Assembly (NCBI GenBank): GCA_016839365.1
Contig: JAEOUH010000008.1
Location: 1 to 57,922 of the forward strand
DNA length: 57,922 nt
Direction: 5' to 3'
Origin: Candidatus Hermodarchaeota archaeon
GTDB taxonomy: Archaea; Asgardarchaeota; Hermodarchaeia; Hermodarchaeales; Hermodarchaeaceae
Shown here: one piece after another, positions 17,119-26,007 of the stretch
Layout: each line of letters opens with the position of its first letter
Position numbering within the stretch: position 1 is the first letter of the stretch
Notes under the pieces: model-generated
Databases searched by the model: none
The model's input: the letters and a program-made list of their open reading frames with translations, nothing else
Told to the model about the DNA's origin: nothing
Made by a program: the position numbers and the translations under genes

Positions 17119-17679
17119 TCACTTCTCCTTGAGCTTATCTAGAAGAGAACTGTAATATGATTGAACTTGTGTTCCCGTTCGTGTGTCTATTGCCTTAAAC
17201 TCTTTGGCTAATTCATCCATTTCTGCCTTCGACAATAATTGGCTGGCTGCTGGGAACAATTCGGTGTCTTCTAGCTTGATATGGGGCTCAATGAGGTCAG
17301 TATATTTATCTAGACAGCTGATGACTCTTTCGCGGGCGGATGGATCACCGGTAAACATTGGACGTGCAAAGCGACGAAGCTCTGCGATATAGGCAAGCAG
17401 GTACATATGCTCTTCAACGAGTTTGTCAATGGTTTCCTCAAATTCCGTTGTGCCTCCATGTTCAACAATGACTGGGAATAAGAATTGCTCTTCCTTTGAA
17501 TGATGCACTATATCGGCGTATGTGCTCCAAAAGTCGATAAGCCACCAATATCGGCGGGGGCGGATTGGACCTCCTGCTTCAATTTCATCTCGGAATGACT
17601 TTGTGATCGGTACTGCTTTCGCAATCAGCCGATGTTCCTGGGCAAGATGTTCTAGCGGTTGCATATTCACGAACTCCAT
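17119..17679 (-). CDS. Hemerythrin-like HHE-domain protein
   Basis: 186 residues with the hemerythrin cation-binding pattern: H in EHLAQEHRLI, HHSKEEQFLFP (H-x3-E), the EEH of KLVEEHMYLL and HIKLEDTELFP (H-x3-E). These bind two irons in hemerythrin. Such domains bind oxygen or nitric oxide or repair iron-sulfur centres. It is the first gene of a three-gene run of diiron proteins with gaps of seven to nine bases, pointing to a shared oxidative or nitrosative stress role. A TATA box (17714-17723) sits 35-45 bases upstream. Confidence 0.85.
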   Translation of the reverse strand: MEFVNMQPLEHLAQEHRLIAKAVPITKSFRDEIEAGGPIRPRRYWWLIDFWSTYADIVHHSKEEQFLFPVIVEHGGTTEFEETIDKLVEEHMYLLAYIAELRRFARPMFTGDPSARERVISCLDKYTDLIEPHIKLEDTELFPAASQLLSKAEMDELAKEFKAIDTRTGTQVQSYYSSLLDKLKEK

Positions 17680-17791
17680 AGATCTTCAGGATAGTGTTAA
17701 GACAGTGAACCCTGATATAAAAACCTCTGATTTTCGTGTTTTCGTCTTAGTCTGCTTCAGACCATATGAATGAGAAGAAGGATGAAGATCT
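17680..17791. repeat. Nine-base inverted repeat around the diiron-operon promoter
   Basis: AGATCTTCA (17680-17688) and TGAAGATCT (17783-17791) are exact reverse complements, 94 bases apart, bracketing the divergent region that holds the TATA box at 17714-17723. The left copy begins at the base next to the ATG of the hemerythrin gene. Such paired sites could bind one regulator twice; chance cannot be excluded. Confidence 0.35.
17714..17723 (-). promoter_or_regulatory. TATA box for the diiron-protein operon
   Basis: On the minus strand tttttatatc lies about 40 bases before ATG 17679; the predicted leader is about 15 bases. Confidence 0.55.
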
Positions 17792-17877
17792 ATTTCTAAG
17801 GTAAATTTTGTCTCTACACAAATAATAAGAGACTAACCCGAACAATACCTGGTTTAGGTTAAATTTAGGTGTATATA

Positions 17878-19626
17878 ATGGCACGTTTACGCCCCCGCTA
17901 CCTTGTATTCCTTATCAGCATCCTGATGATGGTGAGTGGTATCAGCATGGCTTGGGCTGCTCAAAACAACTTCGGAACCGTGCAAGCCACTGAAATCACT
18001 CTTGTGACTTCGGACGGTGTCCCCATTTCTGGCATTCTTCAACGTCCCCTTGCCGCCACAACTGCAACGCCACTCCCCGGTGTAATCGTTATTCACGGGG
18101 TCATTCAATCCAAAGAATGGGTCATGGCCTTTGGCATTGAACTAGCCCGCCGCGGATTCGTTGTTCTCACCATCGATGCCATGGGACATGGTAATTCCGG
18201 AACTAGTACAGTTCCAAATACGGATCGCGGAGGCCTGGCTGCCCTAGAATACTTGGACAGCCTCACCTACGTAAGCACTCTGGGTATGATTGGTCACTCA
18301 ATGGGGGCTGGAATTGCCATCCAAACCATCAATGCATCATCCATACAAGTGGATAGTTTAGTTATTGTGGGTGGAGGTAGTAGTAGCATGGCGACGTGGG
18401 CAAACGCTACCTATCCTCAGAACCTATTCTTTGTGGTGGGGCTCTATGATGAGCTCTTTGACGTTCCAGAGCTTCTGAACACTCTTGCAGGTCCGTTTAA
18501 CACCACGGCACCCGTGGTTCCGGGACAGCTCTATGGTGATTTTGCCACAGGAACTGCGCGTGGTATTATCCTCCCCCCAACCAATCATCTGTTTGAAACC
18601 ATTGATGCCACCTGTATTAGCTCAACCACTGAGTGGCTCATGGCAAGCCTCAAAGGAACTCCGGATACTTATTGGATTCCAAGCCAAAATCTGCTCTATC
18701 CCCTCTGGGTTGCTGGTGGGTTTTTGGCCTGTCTTGGAGCAATCCTTTCGGTCTTTGCCCTGTTCTCAATTCTCATTGGGTTCACTGTGTTTCGAAAAAT
18801 CCAACAGTCACCAAACTCATTATATCATGCGAAAAACTCGCGCTATCTAGTGATGGGTCTTCTCTATGGTCTCCTTGGCCTTGGGGCTTTGTTTACTATG
18901 CTTCTTGTTAATCTCCCCTTTACATATCCACAGAGTCTGGGTTTTCCTGTGATCTTGGGTTTGTTCTTCGGAAGTCTTGTTGCAGTATTACTGCTTATCG
19001 GAATCAAATATATGATGAATCGAAAAAGTGCTACTCCCACCTGGAATGATTTTGGAGGTTTTAACGGAGGTGAACAGAAAGACTATAGGAAGATCGGACA
19101 AACCATCAGTATCGGATTTCTTCTTGGTTTCATTGGGATTGCTTGGCTTAACCTTTGGGTTCTGCCAGTAGATCTGCTCCTCGCCTTGGACTTTCGTGTT
19201 TTTCTCCCATTCATGAAAGCCCTTTCACCACAGCGAGCGCTCTTTCTTCCTCTCTATTTCATACTTTTCCTACCCATCACCTTAATTGATGGACTCTGGA
19301 TAATGGGCTACCTTCGTACGAAGCCCATGGAGAATTGGTGGAAAACTCAGACTTCATGGACAACGAAAGCTATCTTCATCAAAGTCCTCGTCATGGCATT
19401 CATTCTTCTCATCCAAACCATCGCTAGTCTCGCCATTGGTGGTCCTTTCCTCTCAGGATTCATGGGTTTCTATCTACTGTTCCTCTGGATATTCATCCCA
19501 ATGTACGCGGTTTCCACGTCTTATTTAGCCTGGTCCTACCGTTTGAGCAATCGATTCTATATCTCTGTCCTGTTCAACGCATTCCTCTTCGCATGGCTCA
19601 TGGCTGCCATCCTTCCCATCATGTGA
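17878..19626 (+). CDS. Alpha/beta hydrolase fused to a multi-spanning membrane domain
   Basis: 582 residues from ATG 17878, with aggtg (17867-17871) six bases before it. A signal anchor (YLVFLISILMMVSGISMAW) precedes an alpha/beta-hydrolase domain of about 230 residues. Its catalytic triad is visible: nucleophile S141 in G-H-S-M-G, D191 in GLYDELFD and H237 in PPTNHLFE; the oxyanion-side motif is VIHGV. The remaining 320 residues contain about seven membrane helices, unusual for this fold. The hydrolase should face outside the cell. Substrate unknown (ester or peptide). It diverges from the diiron operon and shares its promoter region. Confidence 0.78.
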   Translation: MARLRPRYLVFLISILMMVSGISMAWAAQNNFGTVQATEITLVTSDGVPISGILQRPLAATTATPLPGVIVIHGVIQSKEWVMAFGIELARRGFVVLTIDAMGHGNSGTSTVPNTDRGGLAALEYLDSLTYVSTLGMIGHSMGAGIAIQTINASSIQVDSLVIVGGGSSSMATWANATYPQNLFFVVGLYDELFDVPELLNTLAGPFNTTAPVVPGQLYGDFATGTARGIILPPTNHLFETIDATCISSTTEWLMASLKGTPDTYWIPSQNLLYPLWVAGGFLACLGAILSVFALFSILIGFTVFRKIQQSPNSLYHAKNSRYLVMGLLYGLLGLGALFTMLLVNLPFTYPQSLGFPVILGLFFGSLVAVLLLIGIKYMMNRKSATPTWNDFGGFNGGEQKDYRKIGQTISIGFLLGFIGIAWLNLWVLPVDLLLALDFRVFLPFMKALSPQRALFLPLYFILFLPITLIDGLWIMGYLRTKPMENWWKTQTSWTTKAIFIKVLVMAFILLIQTIASLAIGGPFLSGFMGFYLLFLWIFIPMYAVSTSYLAWSYRLSNRFYISVLFNAFLFAWLMAAILPIM

Positions 19627-19718
19627 ATCCACCTACAGGCAGTCGCGCAACAGAGATTACGAGCGTAAGGTTAAAGCCAAAGGAGTTCCCCTAACAAATT
19701 GGACTGGGTGCACATACT

Positions 19719-21674
19719 GTGTCGGCGGATCGTTACTGGCTATTGGATGCGATCTATTCCGACGCCGACCAAGGAGTCTTACTCACCTTCCTCCAGACTC
19801 CCTCGCAAACTCTCAAAACAGTAAAAGTAGATTTCAAACCCTATTATTATGTACAGCCTGCAAGTCTGGGCGAAGCAGTTAAACGAAAAGACCTTATGAA
19901 AGACGAGTTCATCAACGTGGCACGTATACAGTTAGAGACTAGCGTTCAAGTGGATCGAGAATGGGAGAAAGACATCAAACCGGGACTTAGTTATATCTAC
20001 GACCAAGACCAACGGTTTGGGTGCCCCCACGTAAAGTCTGGATCAGGATTCAAACTCGATTTACAACTGCCTCAAAAACAACTGAAGGAATTTGAATCGC
20101 TTTTTATTGAGACAGCTGAACAAGACCCACTGAAATACGAATTTCTGAAGGAATATTTTCGATATGTGGTCCAGCCAGTTCCCAATATTCCCCAAGAGCT
20201 CTTGAACCTGGACTCGACCTATAATCAATCCCAGATGCTATGGGCCTGGATGCTTGCACGGATCGCGAATATCCCCTTCAAGCGAGCACTCACGAGCCGA
20301 AGCGTCTCCGAGTGGATTCGATCCATGCTAAACACCACGTACCGCAAACTAGGACTCCTAATCCCTGATCCTAACGAATTAACCAAAGGTCATACCCCTC
20401 ATCGTGTGGAAGGGGCGTTGACCATTGCGCCTACACCTGGGGCCTATTACAATATGACTGTGTTGGACTTTGAGTCCCTTTATCCGAGCCTCATTGACAC
20501 ATACAATCTATCTTACGAAACGATGGATTGCGACCATAACGACTGTCGCACATTCAAAGTTCCTAACGAAGCCCACTATGTGTGTAACCATCGACGGGGG
20601 ATTTTCAGTGCCCTGATTGGAGCTCTTAAGGATTTACGGATTCATTGGTTCAAACCACGAAGTCGTCAAAAGAACATCAAGCCAGACCAACGAACTAAGG
20701 CCAAAACCATTTCGGATCTACTCAAATTTCTGTTAGTAAGCAGCGGTGGCGTTACCATCCGAATTCATGGACTCGCAAGCCCTCCATTAGCAGAATCAAT
20801 GATGGCCTACGGTCGGTGGGCGCTTCAGACAACGTGGGATTTAGCCATTGAACATGGCATGCACCCAATATATGGCGACACCGATTCGATCTTTCTAGAC
20901 AAACCCAGCCCCCAACAAATCAACTGGCTAATCAAAATTGTACGAGACGAACTGAAACTGAAACTCGCCGTGGATGTAGTCTATTCCCTTTGTGTCTTCA
21001 GCTCTGCCAAAAAAGCTTACTTTGGCATCCTTCCCGATGGAACCCCAGATATTAAAGGGATTACGCTTGGCAAATCCAGTACACCTCCGCGATTCCGAGA
21101 AATCTTTATGGAGGCGGTCAAACCTCTTGCAGGTGTCGACACTCCTAAAAAACTCAGGGAAGCCTCTCCGAAGATTATTGGGTTTTTGCAGCGGGAAGTA
21201 ACTCGGCTAAAGCGCCGCGTTTTCAAAGTTGAAGAGTTAGAATATCGAGTCAAGGTTTGGAAAGCTGATAAAGATCGGGACAAGGACGCGGCATTAGCGC
21301 AACCCTATCAGGCACTTCAACAACTCACTGATAAGGGGTTTAAAGTGAAAAAACGCGCAGAAATAGGATTTGTCAAAGTGAATCCTTTTCGGTATGGCCC
21401 CAAGACATTCACAGTGAAACCCACACAGATGGCAACGAAGGACGAAATTGACATCAATGATTATGTCAGAAAACTAGCAATGGCATTTGAACAGGTTTTA
21501 GTTCCCCTAGATATTAAGTTTCCGAGTCAGAAATCCCATCATCTTGATGACTATCTTTCCGATGAAGTTCGTAAACCATTCAGTGAAGAATTTTCGGAAC
21601 TCGAAGCCCGAAGACAGGTTGATCGACAAAAAAGATTATTCGACTTCACAAACGATGAAGAAGTAGACGATTAA
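19719..21674 (+). CDS. Exonuclease-less, divergent family B DNA polymerase
   Basis: 651 residues from GTG 19719, against 780-900 for a normal archaeal PolB. Polymerase motif A (D250-F-E-S-L-Y-P) and motif C (Y385-G-D387-T-D389-S) are intact, as is the later KKAYFG element. Motif B is altered: KFLLVSSGG (336-344) keeps the Lys of K-x3-N-S-x-Y-G but has Val for Asn and Gly for Tyr. I see none of the three 3'-5' exonuclease motifs in the N-terminal 240 residues. A Cys/His group (C271, C276, C289) follows motif A, as in other PolBs. The layout recalls archaeal PolB2, thought to act in translesion synthesis or accessory roles. It lies between unrelated genes, close to a broken LigD-type phosphoesterase gene. 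Confidence 0.82.
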   Translation: MSADRYWLLDAIYSDADQGVLLTFLQTPSQTLKTVKVDFKPYYYVQPASLGEAVKRKDLMKDEFINVARIQLETSVQVDREWEKDIKPGLSYIYDQDQRFGCPHVKSGSGFKLDLQLPQKQLKEFESLFIETAEQDPLKYEFLKEYFRYVVQPVPNIPQELLNLDSTYNQSQMLWAWMLARIANIPFKRALTSRSVSEWIRSMLNTTYRKLGLLIPDPNELTKGHTPHRVEGALTIAPTPGAYYNMTVLDFESLYPSLIDTYNLSYETMDCDHNDCRTFKVPNEAHYVCNHRRGIFSALIGALKDLRIHWFKPRSRQKNIKPDQRTKAKTISDLLKFLLVSSGGVTIRIHGLASPPLAESMMAYGRWALQTTWDLAIEHGMHPIYGDTDSIFLDKPSPQQINWLIKIVRDELKLKLAVDVVYSLCVFSSAKKAYFGILPDGTPDIKGITLGKSSTPPRFREIFMEAVKPLAGVDTPKKLREASPKIIGFLQREVTRLKRRVFKVEELEYRVKVWKADKDRDKDAALAQPYQALQQLTDKGFKVKKRAEIGFVKVNPFRYGPKTFTVKPTQMATKDEIDINDYVRKLAMAFEQVLVPLDIKFPSQKSHHLDDYLSDEVRKPFSEEFSELEARRQVDRQKRLFDFTNDEEVDD

Positions 21675-21675
21675 T

Positions 21676-22539
21676 TTACTTCTCGAGCTGTCCGGTTTCT
21701 CCATCTTTAGTAACCGGATTGCGAAGAATCCCAATGCCTTCTATCTCTGCTTCGACTACATCACCTGGCTGTAAGAAAACTGGTTTCGGTTTAGCGACAA
21801 AACCCACGCCTGCTGGAGTACCGGTCGCAATTACATCTCCTGGCTCCAAGGTTAATACCTTCGAAATATCGGTTATCAGTTCAGCTACTGAAAACACCAT
21901 ATTGGCTGTGGAACTATCCTGCCGCTTTTTCCCGTTTAGGCGTAACTCCAGGTGAAGGTTTTGGGGATCATTGATTTGGTCAGGTAAGGTGAGTACTGGA
22001 CCCATTGGGGCAAAAGTGTCAAAGCTTTTTCCGCGGAACCATTGGCCATCGCGGTATTGGAAATCGCGGGCGGAAATATCATTGAACACTGTATAACCAC
22101 CCACGTGATCCAAGGCCGTCTCCTTCGGAATATTACGACCGCCTACTCCGATGACGACGCCTAATTCAACCTCATAATCTATCTTGGACGATTCATTCGG
22201 GATGACAATGGAGGCTTCGGGTCCAATCGTTGCCGTAGGGGGTTTTGAAAAAAGCACTGGAGCCTTCGGCATCTCTCTTCCGGTCTCTTCCACATGGTCC
22301 TTATAATTCAGCCCAATTGCGATGATCTTTGTTGGACGAGGAAGAGGAGCTAGCAAGTTCACCTCATTGATCGGTTTCGCACCAATACGCCCTATCAAAG
22401 CGGCTTCGATGGTGGATTTGAGTGAGGAATCACTCAAGTAATCGAGCATAGATGGAATCCCTGGAGTCGGTATCACCTCTCCGTTATCCAAACAACCTAC
22501 ACGCGGTCCGGCATCCGTTGCGTAGCTGACCAGCTTCAC
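21676..22539 (-). CDS. Fumarylacetoacetate hydrolase (FAH) family enzyme
   Basis: 287 residues from GTG 22539, giving the family's usual start (MKLVSYATDAG) after a ggagag element; a TTG at 22557 would place that element inside the gene. The catalytic FAH domain starts at KIIAIGLNYKDHVEE. Metal ligands appear in order as Glu in DYEVELGVVIG and Asp in FNDISARDFQ, with the later GDVIATGTPAGVG loop. Relatives are 2-hydroxyhepta-2,4-diene-1,7-dioate isomerase, acylpyruvases and oxaloacetate decarboxylases; sequence alone does not decide between them. It is downstream of the broken phosphoesterase gene on the same strand, and its stop lies next to that of the polymerase. Confidence 0.88.
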   Translation of the reverse strand: MKLVSYATDAGPRVGCLDNGEVIPTPGIPSMLDYLSDSSLKSTIEAALIGRIGAKPINEVNLLAPLPRPTKIIAIGLNYKDHVEETGREMPKAPVLFSKPPTATIGPEASIVIPNESSKIDYEVELGVVIGVGGRNIPKETALDHVGGYTVFNDISARDFQYRDGQWFRGKSFDTFAPMGPVLTLPDQINDPQNLHLELRLNGKKRQDSSTANMVFSVAELITDISKVLTLEPGDVIATGTPAGVGFVAKPKPVFLQPGDVVEAEIEGIGILRNPVTKDGETGQLEK

Positions 22540-22642
22540 CTGTTGGCTTCTCTCCAATCAAGAACTACCTACGACTACTCATCAATTCTGGGTAGTTCAG
22601 CCCTAAAAAATTGCCCCTATCACGACTATCTGTCGACAAAAA

Positions 22643-23089
22643 TCACTCGCCACACCGGAAGAATAGCCAACCATTTTCGACCTTTTTAAAACGAATCAGG
22701 CAATATCTTCCCTGTAATCGCTTACCCTTTATTATAACGATGATTTCGTCTTTTTCCCATTTTTCCGTCTCATATTTTCCTGTATCCCAAAGCTCAACGA
22801 TCCCGGCTCAGTATTCACCTTCAGCAATCTCTCCCTGAAATGATCCGTACTCAATCGGATGATCTTCTGTTTGGATTGCCAACCGTCGAATGCCTTTCTC
22901 CGTTGGTGGTTCCTTGGGTACTGCCCAACTGATGAGTACACCATCTCGCTCTAACCGTAAATCCCAATGTAGGTTGCGGGCTTGGTGACGTTGGATTACA
23001 TAAATCTGATTTGAGCCCAGCTTTACTTCTGGTTTAGGTTCAGTGGTTTTTGTAAAGTCTCGTTTTTTCTCATATTCTTCCAAACTCAT
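22643..23089 (-). pseudogene. LigD-type 3'-phosphoesterase gene interrupted by one in-frame TGA
   Basis: From GTG 23098 or ATG 23089 the frame encodes the start of a stand-alone 3'-phosphoesterase. Counted from the GTG, H38, H44, D46, R48 and H80 match the family's active-site set with the same spacing as LigD of Pseudomonas (H42, H48, D50, R52, H84). After GEIAEGEY the frame meets a TGA (22808-22810), then continues in phase for 54 codons: [37 protein letters not shown], stop at 22643. This tail is the rest of the domain. The stop replaces the Gly of the conserved G-E-Y-G-A-G, a GGA-to-TGA change. Either a fresh nonsense mutation or a sequencing error; the whole would be 151 residues, normal for the family. 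The enzyme trims 3' ends in DNA repair. Confidence 0.82.
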
Positions 23090-23137
23090 CTTGAACACTT
23101 CTTGTTACTTGTCTTTCTGAGTTCGAATTGATGAGAG

Positions 23138-24031
23138 TTAGTGTTGGTGGGTAAATAACCATTCGGCGAGTCCTGTTCCTGTTTGTTGGAGTTCTTCGCA
23201 TTCATGGGTTACCAATATTTCAAATAATTCGGTCTCTCCGCTAGCGAACGTCCGGGCGTATCTAGCAAATGCGTTGGGATGGATGCATTCGGAAAATAAT
23301 GTGAAGGTCCGATTATCTGCGCCGGTGATGTATGTTTTCGCCCTGATGGGTTTACGTATGGTTTCTTCCACAAATTCGGTTTCCACGATGATGTTTTTAA
23401 TCGGCACATTACCTTCTTGTGAGCTAATAATCCCCGCTGGATGGCTTTTGCCTTTGACTGTATCATACCGCAACCCGATCATGAATTCATCAAATTGGGC
23501 ATGGAGGGCAAACCATTCTTCGATATGCCAATCGCGGACACCCCAGCTTTTATCGCGTTGACCGTATCCAGTGAAGTGGTGTGCCCGACCATTGGGATAC
23601 TCTATATGTCCGGTTATACGACCGGATTGTTCGAGATGGCGGCTCCAACTGGTGCCACTCCCTTTCCCGAAGTCGCCGGGGGGAAACCGCGCTTCCCAAT
23701 GAATTTCTGCGGAAACTCGGGGGCTGGAATAATGAATCCGCCAATCGGTATGGGGTTTGACCAATTCGTAAGCGAGAGTTGCATCCCTCATAGCTGCATA
23801 GAAATCCTTGGATATTGGTTCTGTGGGTTCGCTGAAGTAGAACTCTGGTGTGCCTTTAACGAAGAGGGCGAAGATAAACTCTCGTCGTGGTATATTGGGG
23901 ACAAGCCCGATAGTGGTGAATCCGCTGACCTGTGCCTTGAGGTCAACCCAGTTGAAATAGAAGCTTTCTCGCCAGTCTTTATGTTTGGTGGGTTTGTGAA
24001 GAAAGTCGTCTTGATCGGTGAACTCTTTCAA
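23138..24031 (-). CDS. Lipocalin-like AttH/CrtC-family protein
   Basis: 297 residues from TTG 24031, preceded by ggag and aaagg. The protein is strand-rich. The hallmark is HHFTGYGQRDKSWGVRDW (about 160-177), the G-x-x-Q/H-R-D-x-S-W-G-x-R-D-W motif of AttH-like and carotenoid-hydratase-like double lipocalin folds. An N-terminal ESFYFNWVDLKAQ segment also fits. Family members act on terpenoids and other hydrophobic compounds, or are uncharacterised. The substrate here is unknown. The gene follows the 385-residue gene by 27 bases on the same strand, so the two are likely co-expressed. Confidence 0.6.
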   Translation of the reverse strand: MKEFTDQDDFLHKPTKHKDWRESFYFNWVDLKAQVSGFTTIGLVPNIPRREFIFALFVKGTPEFYFSEPTEPISKDFYAAMRDATLAYELVKPHTDWRIHYSSPRVSAEIHWEARFPPGDFGKGSGTSWSRHLEQSGRITGHIEYPNGRAHHFTGYGQRDKSWGVRDWHIEEWFALHAQFDEFMIGLRYDTVKGKSHPAGIISSQEGNVPIKNIIVETEFVEETIRKPIRAKTYITGADNRTFTLFSECIHPNAFARYARTFASGETELFEILVTHECEELQQTGTGLAEWLFTHQH

Positions 24032-24058
24032 TACCTTTTAGCTCCATATTGTGTAATG

Positions 24059-25216
24059 CTATTCGGGGAGTTTGTAGAAGGTAGGGTCTTGTGCCCGTTC
24101 TTCTGGCGGTCTAAACATTCGGGCAAAGGCGTTATCACCGTCATGGGTCATGAAATAGGGAACATATTCTTTCATAGCGTGGGGGGTGAGGCCCCAGTCG
24201 ATTTGATCGGTGATTCCGACTTGATTGGTGTATCGGGCAAAGCCTCGCATGTAGGCTTTGGCTCCAGCGATGAGTCGTTGCTGCTTATCCCATTCCGCAA
24301 ATCGCATGAACAGTTCCTGTTGTGATGCATCAGCTGCTTCTGCATAGGAGGCTAGTTCATCTAATCCCAAGGATGTGATTTTGTTTCCACGTTTTGAATA
24401 GGCGAGCATTTGATGGACATAATCTCCATATTCTGCGGGAGTAAGGGTCATGGTCCCTGTATCGCTGAATTTGGCTGTTACATCGCTGAGTGTCATTGCG
24501 ATTCCTAATGAAGCGGATGGGAGTGGGGTCTCGGTTTCTGACCAGGGTAGCCAGAGTTTTTCCTTGCCATCATAGAGGTTGGTGTATTCTGTTATGACAA
24601 GGATTTGGTTGTCATCGTGGGGGTAAGGTCCATGTTCAATGATTTTAGCTCGGGCTTCGCACTCATCCATGAAGGCGTAGAGGTCAACAGTTCCGATGGA
24701 TTTGCGGTGGTCAGCCACTTGGGCAGGGTTGACTGGTTCAAGCCGATCCTTAAGCCACGTTAGAACTTTTTCATCAAAGGCGAGGTTCCTGTTACCGGAA
24801 GCCTCGATTGTGGCTTGTTTTGTGTTGAAGTAGTTTGTGCTTAACTGGTACCACTTTTCGAGTAGATATCGCCACTCTTGTTGTTTCGTCTCGGACTCTT
24901 TGGCTGGATCATTGTCGCATTGGTTGAAGATAACACCCATCCTTCCAAGGCCATAATATAGCCACTGGTACATGATGGCAAGACCTTGCACTTCTGAAAG
25001 CAGAACCTTACTTTGTTGAGCTAATACTTCTGGAGAGATGCGATTCCAGACTTGCCTCATTATATCATACTGGGCTTCATAGGTGTTGTAGCAGGCTAGG
25101 GAAATGTAGGCGTTTACTGGGAATAATTGGGATTCTAGCAATCCACGATCCAATAAGATATTGGTAAAGACATCTGAGAGATGAGCAATTTGATGGTTAA
25201 CAGAATGTATATCCAA
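24059..25216 (-). CDS. Uncharacterised 385-residue protein
   Basis: The start is a TTG at 25216 with only a weak gga element before it. The protein is soluble and mainly helical, rich in Tyr and Trp (IMYQWLYYGLGRMGVIFNQ), with a middle section of mixed fold (TVDLYAFMDECEARAKIIEHG). I see no known motif and do not recognise the family. It is the first of two minus-strand genes; the partner is the AttH-like protein 27 bases downstream, which suggests a shared role, perhaps on a hydrophobic substrate. Confidence 0.5.
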   Translation of the reverse strand: MDIHSVNHQIAHLSDVFTNILLDRGLLESQLFPVNAYISLACYNTYEAQYDIMRQVWNRISPEVLAQQSKVLLSEVQGLAIMYQWLYYGLGRMGVIFNQCDNDPAKESETKQQEWRYLLEKWYQLSTNYFNTKQATIEASGNRNLAFDEKVLTWLKDRLEPVNPAQVADHRKSIGTVDLYAFMDECEARAKIIEHGPYPHDDNQILVITEYTNLYDGKEKLWLPWSETETPLPSASLGIAMTLSDVTAKFSDTGTMTLTPAEYGDYVHQMLAYSKRGNKITSLGLDELASYAEAADASQQELFMRFAEWDKQQRLIAGAKAYMRGFARYTNQVGITDQIDWGLTPHAMKEYVPYFMTHDGDNAFARMFRPPEERAQDPTFYKLPE

Positions 25217-25297
25217 GATCCAATCACAACCTGAAATTGATCAGTAGGATACATGAAGGTTATTCAAAAGAACAGGTGCCCGTTCAAATTCTCTACG

Positions 25298-25783
25298 TTA
25301 CCGCTTCCTTTTTTGTCTTTCAACAATGTCCTTTTCACGGCGCGTTCTCGGTTTGGGAGGCCCTTTCACTCCAGGAATAATGCTTAGCACGCCTCCAACT
25401 ATTGCGAGAATGGCTCCTGCGAAATGGGCAATCCCTGGGTAAAAGAGTGCCCCGTACATCATCCAAATCCCGCCAACGATGACAGCAATGCCAAAAAACA
25501 TGGCCAGGAACCCACCGATGGCTCCACTTTTGAAAAAGGCAATCACACCCGCGATGATGACAATACTCCCAGAAAGAATCATTACAGTAATCATGATTAG
25601 CAACATTTGAGCAACAAGTTCCAAGATTCCTCGAATTTCTATGGGATATAAAGGAATTTCTGCAATGAAGGGGAGGATGGCAAAGTAGATGGTTATTTGT
25701 GCCCCTATTACAAGCACTCCACCGAAAACCTGGACTAGCCCTCCTAAATCAGAGAGACAGGGTTTCTCTTTTGGTTTTGACAT
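25298..25783 (-). CDS. Four-helix membrane protein with basic tail
   Basis: 161 residues from ATG 25783. Four membrane segments are clear: about 14-40, 54-84, 88-110 and 115-140, with Gly-rich helices (GGFLAMFFGIAVIVGGIWMMYGALF). The last 20 residues are strongly basic (RTRREKDIVERQKRKR) and should lie in the cytoplasm. No transport or enzyme motif. I do not recognise it. It stands alone, divergent from the 140-residue gene. Confidence 0.55.
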   Translation of the reverse strand: MSKPKEKPCLSDLGGLVQVFGGVLVIGAQITIYFAILPFIAEIPLYPIEIRGILELVAQMLLIMITVMILSGSIVIIAGVIAFFKSGAIGGFLAMFFGIAVIVGGIWMMYGALFYPGIAHFAGAILAIVGGVLSIIPGVKGPPKPRTRREKDIVERQKRKR

Positions 25784-26007
25784 TGATTTTAGTCCATCCT
25801 GGCTTACTATTCTGTCTTTCGATGTGCATCTCCTTAAAAGTTCAGGTATTGGTACACGCTTGAAAGTTCAACGTCGCTAGGAATAGAAAATCTGAACCAC
25901 TCGAATCCTAATTTTCCATTCACCTTCACTCTCTTGGGTCTTTTCCGAACCCTGCGGTTGCCATGAATAAATAACGTACTACAGTGGGGTTAATTTAGGA
26001 ATGAACA

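Noticed and set aside
22808..22810. Selenocysteine or pyrrolysine at the in-frame stop of the phosphoesterase
   Set aside because: The position is Gly in the family, not Cys; pyrrolysine uses TAG; I see no structured selenocysteine-insertion element. Mutation or error is simpler.
23441..24325. A 294-codon plus-strand frame
   Set aside because: It runs antisense across two minus-strand genes, one of which carries the AttH-type motif; its translation is Gly/Phe-rich without family features.
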